Source of the DNA: Solibacillus silvestris
GTDB taxonomy: Bacteria; Bacillota; Bacilli; Bacillales_A; Planococcaceae
DNA: 64,000 bases
Assembly: GCA_001586195.1 (NCBI GenBank)
Contig: CP014609.1
Location: forward strand, 780,001-844,000
Direction of reading: 5' to 3'
Of the stretch, positions 1-7,180 are shown one piece after another (the first letter of the stretch is position 1; every line of letters begins with the position of its first letter). Made by a program: the position numbers and the translations under genes. The notes beneath the pieces are model-generated. The model worked only from the letters and a program-made list of their open reading frames with translations, ran no database searches and had not been told where the DNA came from.

Positions 1-246
1 AGTGGTTTAGAGAAAACTGGGTCAAACTACTTCCAAGTTACGCAAAACTCTGGAGAAGCTTATGCACATTTTGGTACAGTGGATGGCCTAGGTTCAATTA
101 ACTCAGGCTTCATGGAAATGTCCAACGTGGATCTTTCTGAAGAATTCACAGAGATGATTGTTGCACAGCGTGGGTTCCAGGCAAACTCTCGTATTATAAC
201 AACGTCAGATGAAATTTTACAAGAGTTAGTTAACTTAAAACGATAG
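1..246 (+). CDS. flgE: Flagellar hook protein, C-terminal part (5' end outside window)
   Basis: An open frame runs from base 1 to the TAG at 244-246, giving 81 residues of a C-terminus. It ends in the flagellar rod/hook family signature: SNVDLSEEF, then EMIVAQRGFQANSR and the helix TSDEILQELVNLKR. This helix forms the coiled-coil core of axial proteins such as FlgE and FlgG. The next genes are swrD and fliL, which in Bacillus follow flgE (the hook gene, sometimes annotated flgG), so the hook protein is the best call. Family membership is certain; FlgE versus FlgG cannot be decided from the C-terminus alone. Confidence 0.85.
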   Translation, partial: SGLEKTGSNYFQVTQNSGEAYAHFGTVDGLGSINSGFMEMSNVDLSEEFTEMIVAQRGFQANSRIITTSDEILQELVNLKR

Positions 247-284
247 TTTAAGTTCATTAGAAATTCATTGAAAAATTCATTATA

Positions 285-330
285 GAAGGGGGGCGGGCCG
301 GCTCTCAAGTCAGGTCCGGCCCTATTTCAA
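285..330 (+). promoter_or_regulatory. Hairpin between a Shine-Dalgarno sequence and the swrD start
   Basis: A purine tract GAAGGGGGG (285-293) lies about 36 nt before the swrD ATG, too far for normal initiation. Between them GGGCCGG (295-301) pairs perfectly with CCGGCCC (316-322) around a 14-nt loop. If the stem folds, the tract is brought to about 8 nt from the ATG at 330. No U-run follows, so it is not a terminator. The bridging role is inference; the pairing is visible directly. Confidence 0.5.
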
Positions 331-551
331 TGATCGAGGTGACTCGCCTTAACGGTAAAGCATTTACTTTAAATGCTTTATACATAGAAACAGTTGAAGC
401 ATTTCCGGACACCCAAATTACGCTGACGACTGGACGTAAATTCATTGTGTTAGAGACTGAAGAACAGGTGCGGCAAAAGGTGAAGACATTCTATCAGCAT
501 GTCCAAGTATTATCTAACCCGCATCTTAGAGGTGAAGAAGATGAAGAATAA
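330..551 (+). CDS. swrD: SwrD/FlbD family swarming motility protein
   Basis: A 73-residue protein opening with MIEVTRLNGKAFTLNALYIE, the hallmark of the FlbD family (SwrD/YlzI in Bacillus subtilis), and followed by a small beta-rich domain with TTGRKFIV. It has no membrane segment and an acidic tail (GEEDEE). In B. subtilis SwrD increases flagellar power and is needed for swarming; that role is transferred from the family. The ATG at 330 matches the conserved N-terminus even though no ribosome-binding site lies directly before it. The 3' end overlaps the start of fliL by 11 nt, suggesting coupled translation. Confidence 0.85.
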   Translation: MIEVTRLNGKAFTLNALYIETVEAFPDTQITLTTGRKFIVLETEEQVRQKVKTFYQHVQVLSNPHLRGEEDEE

Positions 552-966
552 TAAATTACTGACAATTATGCTAATTATATTAGTGACGATTACATTATTC
601 GGTGTTATTGTCGTTGTGTTATTGACACAGCTCAACAAAGAGAAGCCGGATGGTCCAACGATTGATGAAATCATCGAGTCATCGGTAGACATTCCTGAGA
701 TTACGACGAACTTAGCAGATGGAAGCTTTGTCCGAATTACATTGAAAATTCAGGCATCAGATAAAAAGGCTGGTGAAGAGTTGTTTAAACGAGATTTCCA
801 AGTGAAAAATATCGTAATTCAGGAACTTTCTGAAATGGAAGAAGAAGCTTTAGAAGGTAAGCAAGGGAAAATTACATTCCAAGATGCAATTAAATCTCAA
901 TTGAATGAGTTAATGCAAGAAGGGGAAGTTACGCAAGTGTATATTACTTCATACGTACTTCAGTAA
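541..966 (+). CDS. fliL: Flagellar basal body-associated protein FliL
   Basis: 141 residues. One membrane helix lies near the N-terminus (about residues 5-29, LLTIMLIILVTITLFGVIVV), followed by an extracytoplasmic domain ending in VTQVYITSYVLQ, as in FliL. FliL is a single-pass protein beside the MotA/MotB stator that supports torque. ATG 541 is preferred over the upstream ATG at 499, because AGAGGTGAAG lies just ahead of 541 and the 499 extension would add a hydrophilic stretch before the anchor. It lies between swrD and fliM, as in Bacillus. Confidence 0.85.
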   Translation: MKNNKLLTIMLIILVTITLFGVIVVVLLTQLNKEKPDGPTIDEIIESSVDIPEITTNLADGSFVRITLKIQASDKKAGEELFKRDFQVKNIVIQELSEMEEEALEGKQGKITFQDAIKSQLNELMQEGEVTQVYITSYVLQ

Positions 967-1008
967 TCAGTACTACACAATTTTAATTTTTGAAATGGAG
1001 GTGGGCAA

Positions 1009-2004
1009 ATGGCAGGAGATATAATGTCGCAATCCGAAATCGATGCGCTCTTATCAGCGATATCGACCGGAGAGATGTCTGCAGAAGACATTAAAAAAGA
1101 AGATGAGACACGAAAAGTAAAAGTATATGACTTTAAGCGGGCTCTGCGCTTCTCAAAAGACCAAATCCGAAGTTTGACCCGTATACATGAAAACTTTGCG
1201 CGACTGTTAACAACTTTCTTTTCTGCACAGTTAAGAAGCTATGTCCAAATTACAGTTGCATCTGTTGACCAAATTCCGTTTGAAGAATTTGTTCGTTCCA
1301 TCCCAAACATGACATTGATCAATGTATTTGAGGTTCCGCCTTTGGATGGCAATATTTTAATGGAGATTAACCCGAACATCGCCTATTCGATGCTAGACCG
1401 CTTGATGGGCGGAGCAGGGGGAAGTCATAGCAATGTTGATAATTTAACTGAAATCGAAACGAAAATCATGACGAATTTATTTGAGCGTTCTTTTGATAAT
1501 TTGCGTGAAGCATGGGAAAATGTTGCGGAAATCGATCCGATGCTTGTGGAATTGGAAGTAAATCCACAGTTTTTACAGATGATTTCTCCAAATGAGACCG
1601 TTGTTGTCATTTCATTTAATACAATCATCGGAGATACGACAGGGATGATCAATATTTGTATCCCGCATGTTGTATTAGAGCCGATCGTTCCAAATTTATC
1701 TGTTCGCTACTGGATGCAGACGAATACGAAGGAAATTTCACCGGAACAAACGAAAATGCTTGAAACTCGTGTGAAACAAGCTAAATTACCCGTAATTGCA
1801 GAGTTAGGAACGACGGATATTACGATTGAAGATTTCCTGACAATGGCTGTCGGTGATGTCATTCCGTTAAATCAAAAAATTGAAAATCCGTTAACACTAA
1901 AAGTCGGCAGTTTACCGAAATTTACTGTTCAGCCAGGGAAATTGAATAATAAAATGGCTGTTCAAATTATCGACCCTTTGAAAGGAGGAGACGAAGATGA
2001 GTGA
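1009..2004 (+). CDS. fliM: Flagellar motor switch protein FliM
   Basis: 331 residues, the usual FliM length. The N-terminal SQSEIDALL is the peptide that binds phosphorylated CheY. It is followed by a CheC-like middle domain containing LMGGAGGSHSN and a C-terminal SpoA (FliN-like) domain from about residue 255. FliM forms the C-ring of the switch with FliY and FliG and sets rotation direction. AAATGGAGGTGGG precedes the ATG. It overlaps fliY by 8 nt, implying coupled synthesis of two C-ring subunits. Confidence 0.97.
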   Translation: MAGDIMSQSEIDALLSAISTGEMSAEDIKKEDETRKVKVYDFKRALRFSKDQIRSLTRIHENFARLLTTFFSAQLRSYVQITVASVDQIPFEEFVRSIPNMTLINVFEVPPLDGNILMEINPNIAYSMLDRLMGGAGGSHSNVDNLTEIETKIMTNLFERSFDNLREAWENVAEIDPMLVELEVNPQFLQMISPNETVVVISFNTIIGDTTGMINICIPHVVLEPIVPNLSVRYWMQTNTKEISPEQTKMLETRVKQAKLPVIAELGTTDITIEDFLTMAVGDVIPLNQKIENPLTLKVGSLPKFTVQPGKLNNKMAVQIIDPLKGGDEDE

Positions 2005-3262
2005 TGAAATGCTCTCCCAAGAAGAAATTGAGGCTCTATTAAGGGGCGAAACGCTGGAGGATTTTTCTGCAAATACAGCAAGTCCGCAAGAAGAAATTAA
2101 AGTTGAGGATCACTTAACTCCAATAGAAATTGATGCATTAGGTGAGGTAGGGAATATCTCATTCGGCAGTTCGGCAACTGCATTATCTTCATTATTAGGT
2201 CAAAAAGTAGAAATTACAACGCCGAGTATTTCAATGATTAACCGCAATCATCTGGAACAAGAATTCCCTCATCCATATGTTGCAGTACAAGTAGAGTATA
2301 CAACTGGATTATCAGGAATGAACCTGCTTGTCATCAAACAATCGGATGCTGCCATTATTGCAGACTTAATGCTAGGTGGCGATGGTATAAATCCAAGACC
2401 TGAATTAAGTGAAATCCAGTTAAGTGCTGTTCAAGAAGCAATGAATCAGATGATGGGTTCAGCTGCGACTTCTATGTCAACAGTATTTAACCAAAAGGTT
2501 GATATTTCACCGCCGACAATTGATTTACTGAACATTTCACAAAATGAAGGCACAGACACTATTCCAACAGATGAATTATTAGTGAAAATTTCATTCAGAT
2601 TGCGTATCGGTGAATTGATCGATTCGAATTTAATGCAATTATTACCTTTAAAGTTTAGTAAAAAGATAGTAAAGTCATTAATGGGAGAAACTGATGAGCC
2701 TCTTACTGCAACAACAACAGTGGAGCCTCCGCCAGTTCAGCCGACACAACAGCAGCCAATGCAGCAGGCACAACAACCGACTGCACAGCAACCAATGTTT
2801 GAACAACCTGTTCAGCAGCCAATGTATGAGCAGCCAGTACAGCAGCCGGTCTATCAGCAGCCAATATATGAGCAACCGGTGCAACAGCAACCTGTTTATG
2901 AACAGCCGGTTTATCAGCAGCCCGCTTATACAGCACCACCGGCAAATGTACAGCAAGCTCAATTTGCGAGCTTCGAATCGGCAAATATTACACAGTCAGA
3001 AGCACGCAATTTAAATATGCTGCTTGATATTCCATTGCAAGTAACAGTTGAGCTGGGACGGACTAAACGTTCTGTAAAAGAAATACTGGAACTTTCGAGC
3101 GGATCGATTATTGAATTGGATAAGCTTGCAGGTGAACCTGTTGATATTTTAGTAAACAGTCGGTTAATTGCCAAAGGTGAAGTTGTAGTAATTGATGAGA
3201 ACTTCGGTGTTCGCATCACAGATATTTTAAGTCAGGCAGATCGCTTGAACAATATTAGATAG
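1997..3262 (+). CDS. fliY: Flagellar motor switch phosphatase FliY
   Basis: 421 residues in three parts. The N-terminal LSQEEIEALL is a CheY-P binding peptide. A CheC-like phosphatase domain carries two active-site-like helices, GEVGNISFGSSA and SAVQEAMNQMMG. The C-terminal FliN/SpoA domain (about 330-415) begins NLNMLLDIPLQVTVELGR. A Gln/Pro/Tyr-rich linker (about residues 233-315) separates the phosphatase and FliN domains and repeats QQPVYEQP-like units. FliY replaces FliN in Bacillus-type motors and dephosphorylates CheY-P at the switch. It starts inside the end of fliM. Confidence 0.96.
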   Translation: MSDEMLSQEEIEALLRGETLEDFSANTASPQEEIKVEDHLTPIEIDALGEVGNISFGSSATALSSLLGQKVEITTPSISMINRNHLEQEFPHPYVAVQVEYTTGLSGMNLLVIKQSDAAIIADLMLGGDGINPRPELSEIQLSAVQEAMNQMMGSAATSMSTVFNQKVDISPPTIDLLNISQNEGTDTIPTDELLVKISFRLRIGELIDSNLMQLLPLKFSKKIVKSLMGETDEPLTATTTVEPPPVQPTQQQPMQQAQQPTAQQPMFEQPVQQPMYEQPVQQPVYQQPIYEQPVQQQPVYEQPVYQQPAYTAPPANVQQAQFASFESANITQSEARNLNMLLDIPLQVTVELGRTKRSVKEILELSSGSIIELDKLAGEPVDILVNSRLIAKGEVVVIDENFGVRITDILSQADRLNNIR

Positions 3263-3284
3263 TTTTAATTGGAGGAATTAGATT

Positions 3285-3647
3285 ATGTCTAAAAGGATTT
3301 TAATTGTGGACGATGCAGCTTTCATGCGCATGATGATCAAAGATATTTTAACGAAAAATGGTTTTGAAGTAGTAGGGGAAGCAGCTGACGGAATTCAAGC
3401 GGTTGAAAAGTACAATGAATTACGTCCGGATTTAGTAACGATGGATATTACAATGCCTGAAATGGATGGTATTGCAGCATTAAAAGAAATTAAAGGCACG
3501 GATCCAAGCGCGGTAGTTATTATGTGTTCAGCAATGGGCCAACAAGCTATGGTAATCGATGCGATTCAAGCTGGTGCAAAAGACTTTATCGTAAAGCCTT
3601 TCCAAGCAGATCGCGTAATCGAAGCGATTCAAAAAGCTTTAGGTTGA
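3285..3647 (+). CDS. cheY: Chemotaxis response regulator CheY
   Basis: A 120-residue single receiver domain. The acidic pair is D9/D10 (LIVDDAAF), the phosphorylated Asp is D54 (LVTMDITMPEMDG), and the conserved Lys lies in FIVKPF. There is no output domain, as in CheY. CheA phosphorylates it, and CheY-P binds the EIDALL-type peptides of FliM and FliY encoded just upstream. A good ribosome-binding site (TTGGAGGAA) precedes ATG 3285. Confidence 0.96.
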   Translation: MSKRILIVDDAAFMRMMIKDILTKNGFEVVGEAADGIQAVEKYNELRPDLVTMDITMPEMDGIAALKEIKGTDPSAVVIMCSAMGQQAMVIDAIQAGAKDFIVKPFQADRVIEAIQKALG

Positions 3648-3648
3648 T

Positions 3649-4335
3649 GTGATGAATGCAAAAAAATCATTTCGATTTTGGCTCGCTGTTGGAATTGTAT
3701 GGATGACGGCACTATTTACACCAAACTCAAATGGAACTTTTGCGATGGTAAGTAACGTATACGAAAACTGTAATGAAAACCCTGAAGTATGTTCAGAAGA
3801 AAAAATTTCAGATGAAAATACTCCGGATGCCGACACAGATCAAACTGACTCGGCATCCGTTAGTATTGGATTTTGGGATTATCTTAAAGTTTTAATAGCA
3901 CTTGTCTTCGTCATAGGGCTATTATTGTTCATTTTAAAGTATTTAAACAAGCGTAACTTCAACTATCAACAAAATGCCGTAATTAAGAATATCGGTGGCA
4001 TGTCTGTAGGACAGCAAAAGTCTGTACAATTATTGTTAATTGGAAAACGAGTTTATGTAGTGGGTGTCGGCGATAACATTCAGCTTCTGAAGGAAATTGA
4101 TTCCGAGGAAGAAATCGACCATTTACTGAATCAGATCGAAACTAAACAGAGCATGGTGAATACTTCACCTTATATAGCACAATTATTTAATAAGTTTTCA
4201 CAAAAAAAACGCCCTCAAGATATTTCGGAAAGCCCTAAATTCAATGATTTGTTCAATGAAAAAATCGGGAAAATCAAGCAACAACGAAGTGATGAGCTGG
4301 AGCGTTGGAAAGAACAGGAGCGTGATGATCGATGA
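3649..4335 (+). CDS. fliO: Flagellar biosynthesis protein FliO (FliZ in Bacillus)
   Basis: 228 residues. There is an N-terminal signal-like hydrophobic segment (about 8-25), an acidic extracytoplasmic stretch (NPEVCSEEKISDENTPDADTD), one membrane helix (about 78-98, LKVLIALVFVIGLLLFILKY), then a cytoplasmic FliO domain with IGGMSVGQQKSVQLLLIG. FliO helps assemble the FliP ring of the export gate. The start is GTG 3649 or ATG 3652; both fit. It starts 1 nt after the cheY stop and overlaps fliP by 4 nt. Confidence 0.88.
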   Translation: MMNAKKSFRFWLAVGIVWMTALFTPNSNGTFAMVSNVYENCNENPEVCSEEKISDENTPDADTDQTDSASVSIGFWDYLKVLIALVFVIGLLLFILKYLNKRNFNYQQNAVIKNIGGMSVGQQKSVQLLLIGKRVYVVGVGDNIQLLKEIDSEEEIDHLLNQIETKQSMVNTSPYIAQLFNKFSQKKRPQDISESPKFNDLFNEKIGKIKQQRSDELERWKEQERDDR

Positions 4336-4997
4336 ACGACCTTCTTTCCGTGTTTTCTGAAAGTGATCCCGGAAATGTATCCACATCGGTTACGCTGTTA
4401 TTCCTGTTAACCGTTCTATCTTTAGCACCGAGTCTATTAATCTTAATGACTTCTTTTGCGCGTATTGTCATCGTTTTGTCGTTTACTAGGACAGCCCTTG
4501 CGACGAACCAAATGCCGCCTAACCAGGTAATTATCGGGTTGGCATTGTTTTTAACATTCTTTATTATGGCGCCGACTTTCCAGCAAGTAAATGAGCAGGC
4601 ATTACAACCGCTTTTTGATGAAGAAATTAATTTGGAAGAGGCGTATGATCGGGCGACGATTCCGTTTAAACAATTTATGGCTCAGCATACAAGGCAAAAG
4701 GATTTAGAGCTTTTTATCGAATATAATCAGGCGGAGTATCCGGATTCCATCGAGGAAATTCCGATGACACTGTTAGTACCCGCATTTGCGTTAAGTGAAA
4801 TTAAAACAGCTTTTCAAATGGGTTTTATGATCTTCATTCCGTTTTTAGTTATTGATATGGTGGTCGCAAGCACACTGATGTCAATGGGGATGATGATGCT
4901 GCCTCCAGTAATGATTTCACTGCCATTTAAAATCTTATTATTTGTACTCGTCGATGGTTGGTATTTAGTGATGAAATCTTTACTTCAAAGTTTTTAG
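4332..4997 (+). CDS. fliP: Flagellar type III export gate protein FliP
   Basis: 221 residues with four hydrophobic segments. The family core RIVIVLSFTRTALATNQMPP is followed by NQVIIGLALFLTFFIMAP, and the C-terminal helix has MSMGMMMLPPVMISLPFK. FliP forms the core of the export pore with FliQ and FliR, encoded next. Its ATG overlaps the fliO stop (ATGA), so the two are probably translationally coupled. Confidence 0.97.
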   Translation: MNDLLSVFSESDPGNVSTSVTLLFLLTVLSLAPSLLILMTSFARIVIVLSFTRTALATNQMPPNQVIIGLALFLTFFIMAPTFQQVNEQALQPLFDEEINLEEAYDRATIPFKQFMAQHTRQKDLELFIEYNQAEYPDSIEEIPMTLLVPAFALSEIKTAFQMGFMIFIPFLVIDMVVASTLMSMGMMMLPPVMISLPFKILLFVLVDGWYLVMKSLLQSF

Positions 4998-5010
4998 GGG
5001 ATGATATAAA

Positions 5011-5280
5011 GTGACACAGGAAATGGTCATTGCAATTGCAGAAAATGCAGTATTCACGATATTGATAGTTTCGGGACCTTTACTATTAATCGCGCTTATC
5101 AGTGGTTTAATAGTCAGTATATTTCAGGCAACAACTTCCATTCAAGAACAAACATTGGCGTTCGTACCTAAAATCGTAGCGGTTTTAGTGGCGATTATTT
5201 TTTTTGGCCCGTTTATGATCAGCAAGATGACGGACTACTTTCACGACATTTTAAATAACCTAGTTCGGTATATTGGGTGA
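5011..5280 (+). CDS. fliQ: Flagellar type III export gate protein FliQ
   Basis: 89 residues, the standard FliQ size, with two membrane helices. The conserved stretch ISGLIVSIFQATTSIQEQTL is followed by FVPKIVAVL. It packs around FliP/FliR in the export gate. The start codon is GTG at 5011, preceded by AGGGGATGATATAAA; no internal ATG would preserve the family N-terminus. Confidence 0.96.
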   Translation: MTQEMVIAIAENAVFTILIVSGPLLLIALISGLIVSIFQATTSIQEQTLAFVPKIVAVLVAIIFFGPFMISKMTDYFHDILNNLVRYIG

Positions 5281-5284
5281 GTAG

Positions 5285-6061
5285 ATGACGGAATTATTAC
5301 CGAATTTATCAATATTGCTATTAATTTTAGTACGTGTTTCTGCATTTTTCGTCTCCGTCCCTTTATTTTCATATCGTACAATACCACCGCAAGTGCGTAT
5401 TATATTGGCTGTCGCTTTAGCTTGGATGATGTACTATACGTTTAATATCGAGCCGTTTGAAATTAATGCGTTTTACTTGCTGCTCGTTTTAAAAGAGGCA
5501 ATTATCGGGCTCATGCTAGGATTGGCCGCGATGATTATCGTTTCCGCTGTTCAAATAGCAGGCGGATTTATCGATTTCCAGATGGGTTTTGCGATGGCGA
5601 ATATTATCGATCCGCAAACAGGTGCCCAGTCTCCGTTAATGGGGCAGTTTTTAAACTTTTTAATGCTTTTATTATTGCTGTCAATAAATGGTCATCATCT
5701 TATTTTAGATGGTATTTATTATAGTTATCAATTTATGCCGATGGATCAGTTTTTCCCGAATTTCGGTGAAGAAGGAACCGCATTGTTTATTATTAAAATA
5801 TTTGTTTCTGTTTTTGCCATAGCATTTCAAATGTCAGCTCCAATAGTTGCAACATTATTTTTAGTAACATTAGCGTTAGGAATTACAGGGAAAACGGTAC
5901 CGCAAATGAATATATTTGTTATCGGATTCCCGATTAAAATTGCAGTAGGGTTTCTTGTATTGATTGTGACAATGGGTGTATTAGTGGGAGTTATGAAGGA
6001 GCTAATTGAATTTATGATTATTTCTTTACGTGACTTAATGGTTATTTTAGGTGGTGGCTAA
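5285..6061 (+). CDS. fliR: Flagellar type III export gate protein FliR
   Basis: 258 residues, strongly hydrophobic, with about six membrane helices. The motif GGFIDFQMGFAMANIIDP is typical of FliR, and the last helices carry MNIFVIGFPIKIAVGF. FliR is the single-copy subunit that closes the FliP5-FliQ4-FliR1 gate. The ribosome-binding site GGGTGAG lies in the end of fliQ, 4 nt upstream. The gene ends just before flhB. Confidence 0.96.
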   Translation: MTELLPNLSILLLILVRVSAFFVSVPLFSYRTIPPQVRIILAVALAWMMYYTFNIEPFEINAFYLLLVLKEAIIGLMLGLAAMIIVSAVQIAGGFIDFQMGFAMANIIDPQTGAQSPLMGQFLNFLMLLLLLSINGHHLILDGIYYSYQFMPMDQFFPNFGEEGTALFIIKIFVSVFAIAFQMSAPIVATLFLVTLALGITGKTVPQMNIFVIGFPIKIAVGFLVLIVTMGVLVGVMKELIEFMIISLRDLMVILGGG

Positions 6062-6062
6062 C

Positions 6063-7157
6063 ATGGACAGAAAGCTATTAATTAACGTTGACCTTCAGTT
6101 TTTTGCAGGTGAAAAAACGGAAAAAGCAACACCGAAAAAGCGGCAGGATTCACGAAAAAAAGGACAAGTATTAAAAAGTCAGGACGTCACAGCTGCCGTA
6201 TTACTGCTATTGTCATTTTTCTTTTTACTTTTCTTTGCACCATTCATGTACGAAGGAATGAAAGATTTTTTATTACAAGCACTTAACCGCAATATGTTAA
6301 TTGAAACGCTGAACGCTGAAACCGTAATGGATATGTATGTTGAGTCCATTAAAGAGATGGCAATTATCGTACTGCCGATTATGGTCATTGCCATTATTGC
6401 AGGTATTGGAGCTAACTTTTTTCAGTTTGGCTTACTTTTTACAACAGAAACATTAAAAATAGATTTGAAAAAAATGGATCCGATTAAAGGGATCAAAAAG
6501 ATTATTTCTGTACGTGCAATCGTCAATTTAATTAAATCATTATTGAAAGTAACGTTAATCGGAACTGTGACAACCGTTGTCATAATTATATATCTAGAAG
6601 ATGTATTGTCGCTTGCTTTACATAGCCCGGCAGAAATTTTGGCCACTGTAGCATATATGTCGGCAATCATGGGAATTGCCGCGTCGATTATGCTCGTTTT
6701 CATTGCATTGTTTGACTATATATATGAACGGCATGAATATGAGAAACAATTGAAAATGTCGAAACAGGATGTTAAAGATGAGCATAAAAATGCAGAAGGT
6801 GACCCGTTGATCAAGTCGAAAATTAAACAGCGTCAACGTGAAATGGCGATGCGCAGAATGATGCAGGAAGTACCTGCTGCAGATGTTGTCATTACAAACC
6901 CGACCCATTTTGCGATTGCTTTAAAATACGACGAAGATATGATGGATGCGCCGAAAGTTGTAGCAAAAGGGACCGATTTTGTCGCGCAGAAAATAAAACT
7001 TATTGCAAAAGAACATGATGTCATTATGGTAGAAAATCGTCCGCTTGCCCGTGCGATGTATGACCAGGTTGAAATCGGCCAGGCTGTACCGGAAGAGTTT
7101 TTCAAAGCTGTTGCCGAAGTTCTTGCATATGTATACCGAATCAAACGCAAAATTTGA
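6063..7157 (+). CDS. flhB: Flagellar export substrate-specificity switch FlhB
   Basis: 364 residues: four membrane helices, then a cytoplasmic domain with the self-cleavage motif NPTH at about residues 279-282 (VVITNPTHFAIALKY). Cleavage between N and P switches export from rod/hook to filament substrates. The N-terminus has the basic GEKTEKATPKKRQDSRKKG. ATG 6063 is chosen over GTG 6051 because AGGTGGTGG, which would include the GTG, forms its ribosome-binding site 6-8 nt ahead. It lies directly after fliR. Confidence 0.95.
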   Translation: MDRKLLINVDLQFFAGEKTEKATPKKRQDSRKKGQVLKSQDVTAAVLLLLSFFFLLFFAPFMYEGMKDFLLQALNRNMLIETLNAETVMDMYVESIKEMAIIVLPIMVIAIIAGIGANFFQFGLLFTTETLKIDLKKMDPIKGIKKIISVRAIVNLIKSLLKVTLIGTVTTVVIIIYLEDVLSLALHSPAEILATVAYMSAIMGIAASIMLVFIALFDYIYERHEYEKQLKMSKQDVKDEHKNAEGDPLIKSKIKQRQREMAMRRMMQEVPAADVVITNPTHFAIALKYDEDMMDAPKVVAKGTDFVAQKIKLIAKEHDVIMVENRPLARAMYDQVEIGQAVPEEFFKAVAEVLAYVYRIKRKI

Positions 7158-7180
7158 CATAGATTTCAGGAGGGACAACA

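Noticed and set aside
60-308. Minus-strand ORF over the flgE end
   Set aside because: It is antisense to a clear flagellar protein C-terminus and has no family features.
2678-3014. Long open frames on both strands over the fliY repeat linker
   Set aside because: They arise from the repetitive Q/P codons; fliY itself has clear domains on both sides of the region.
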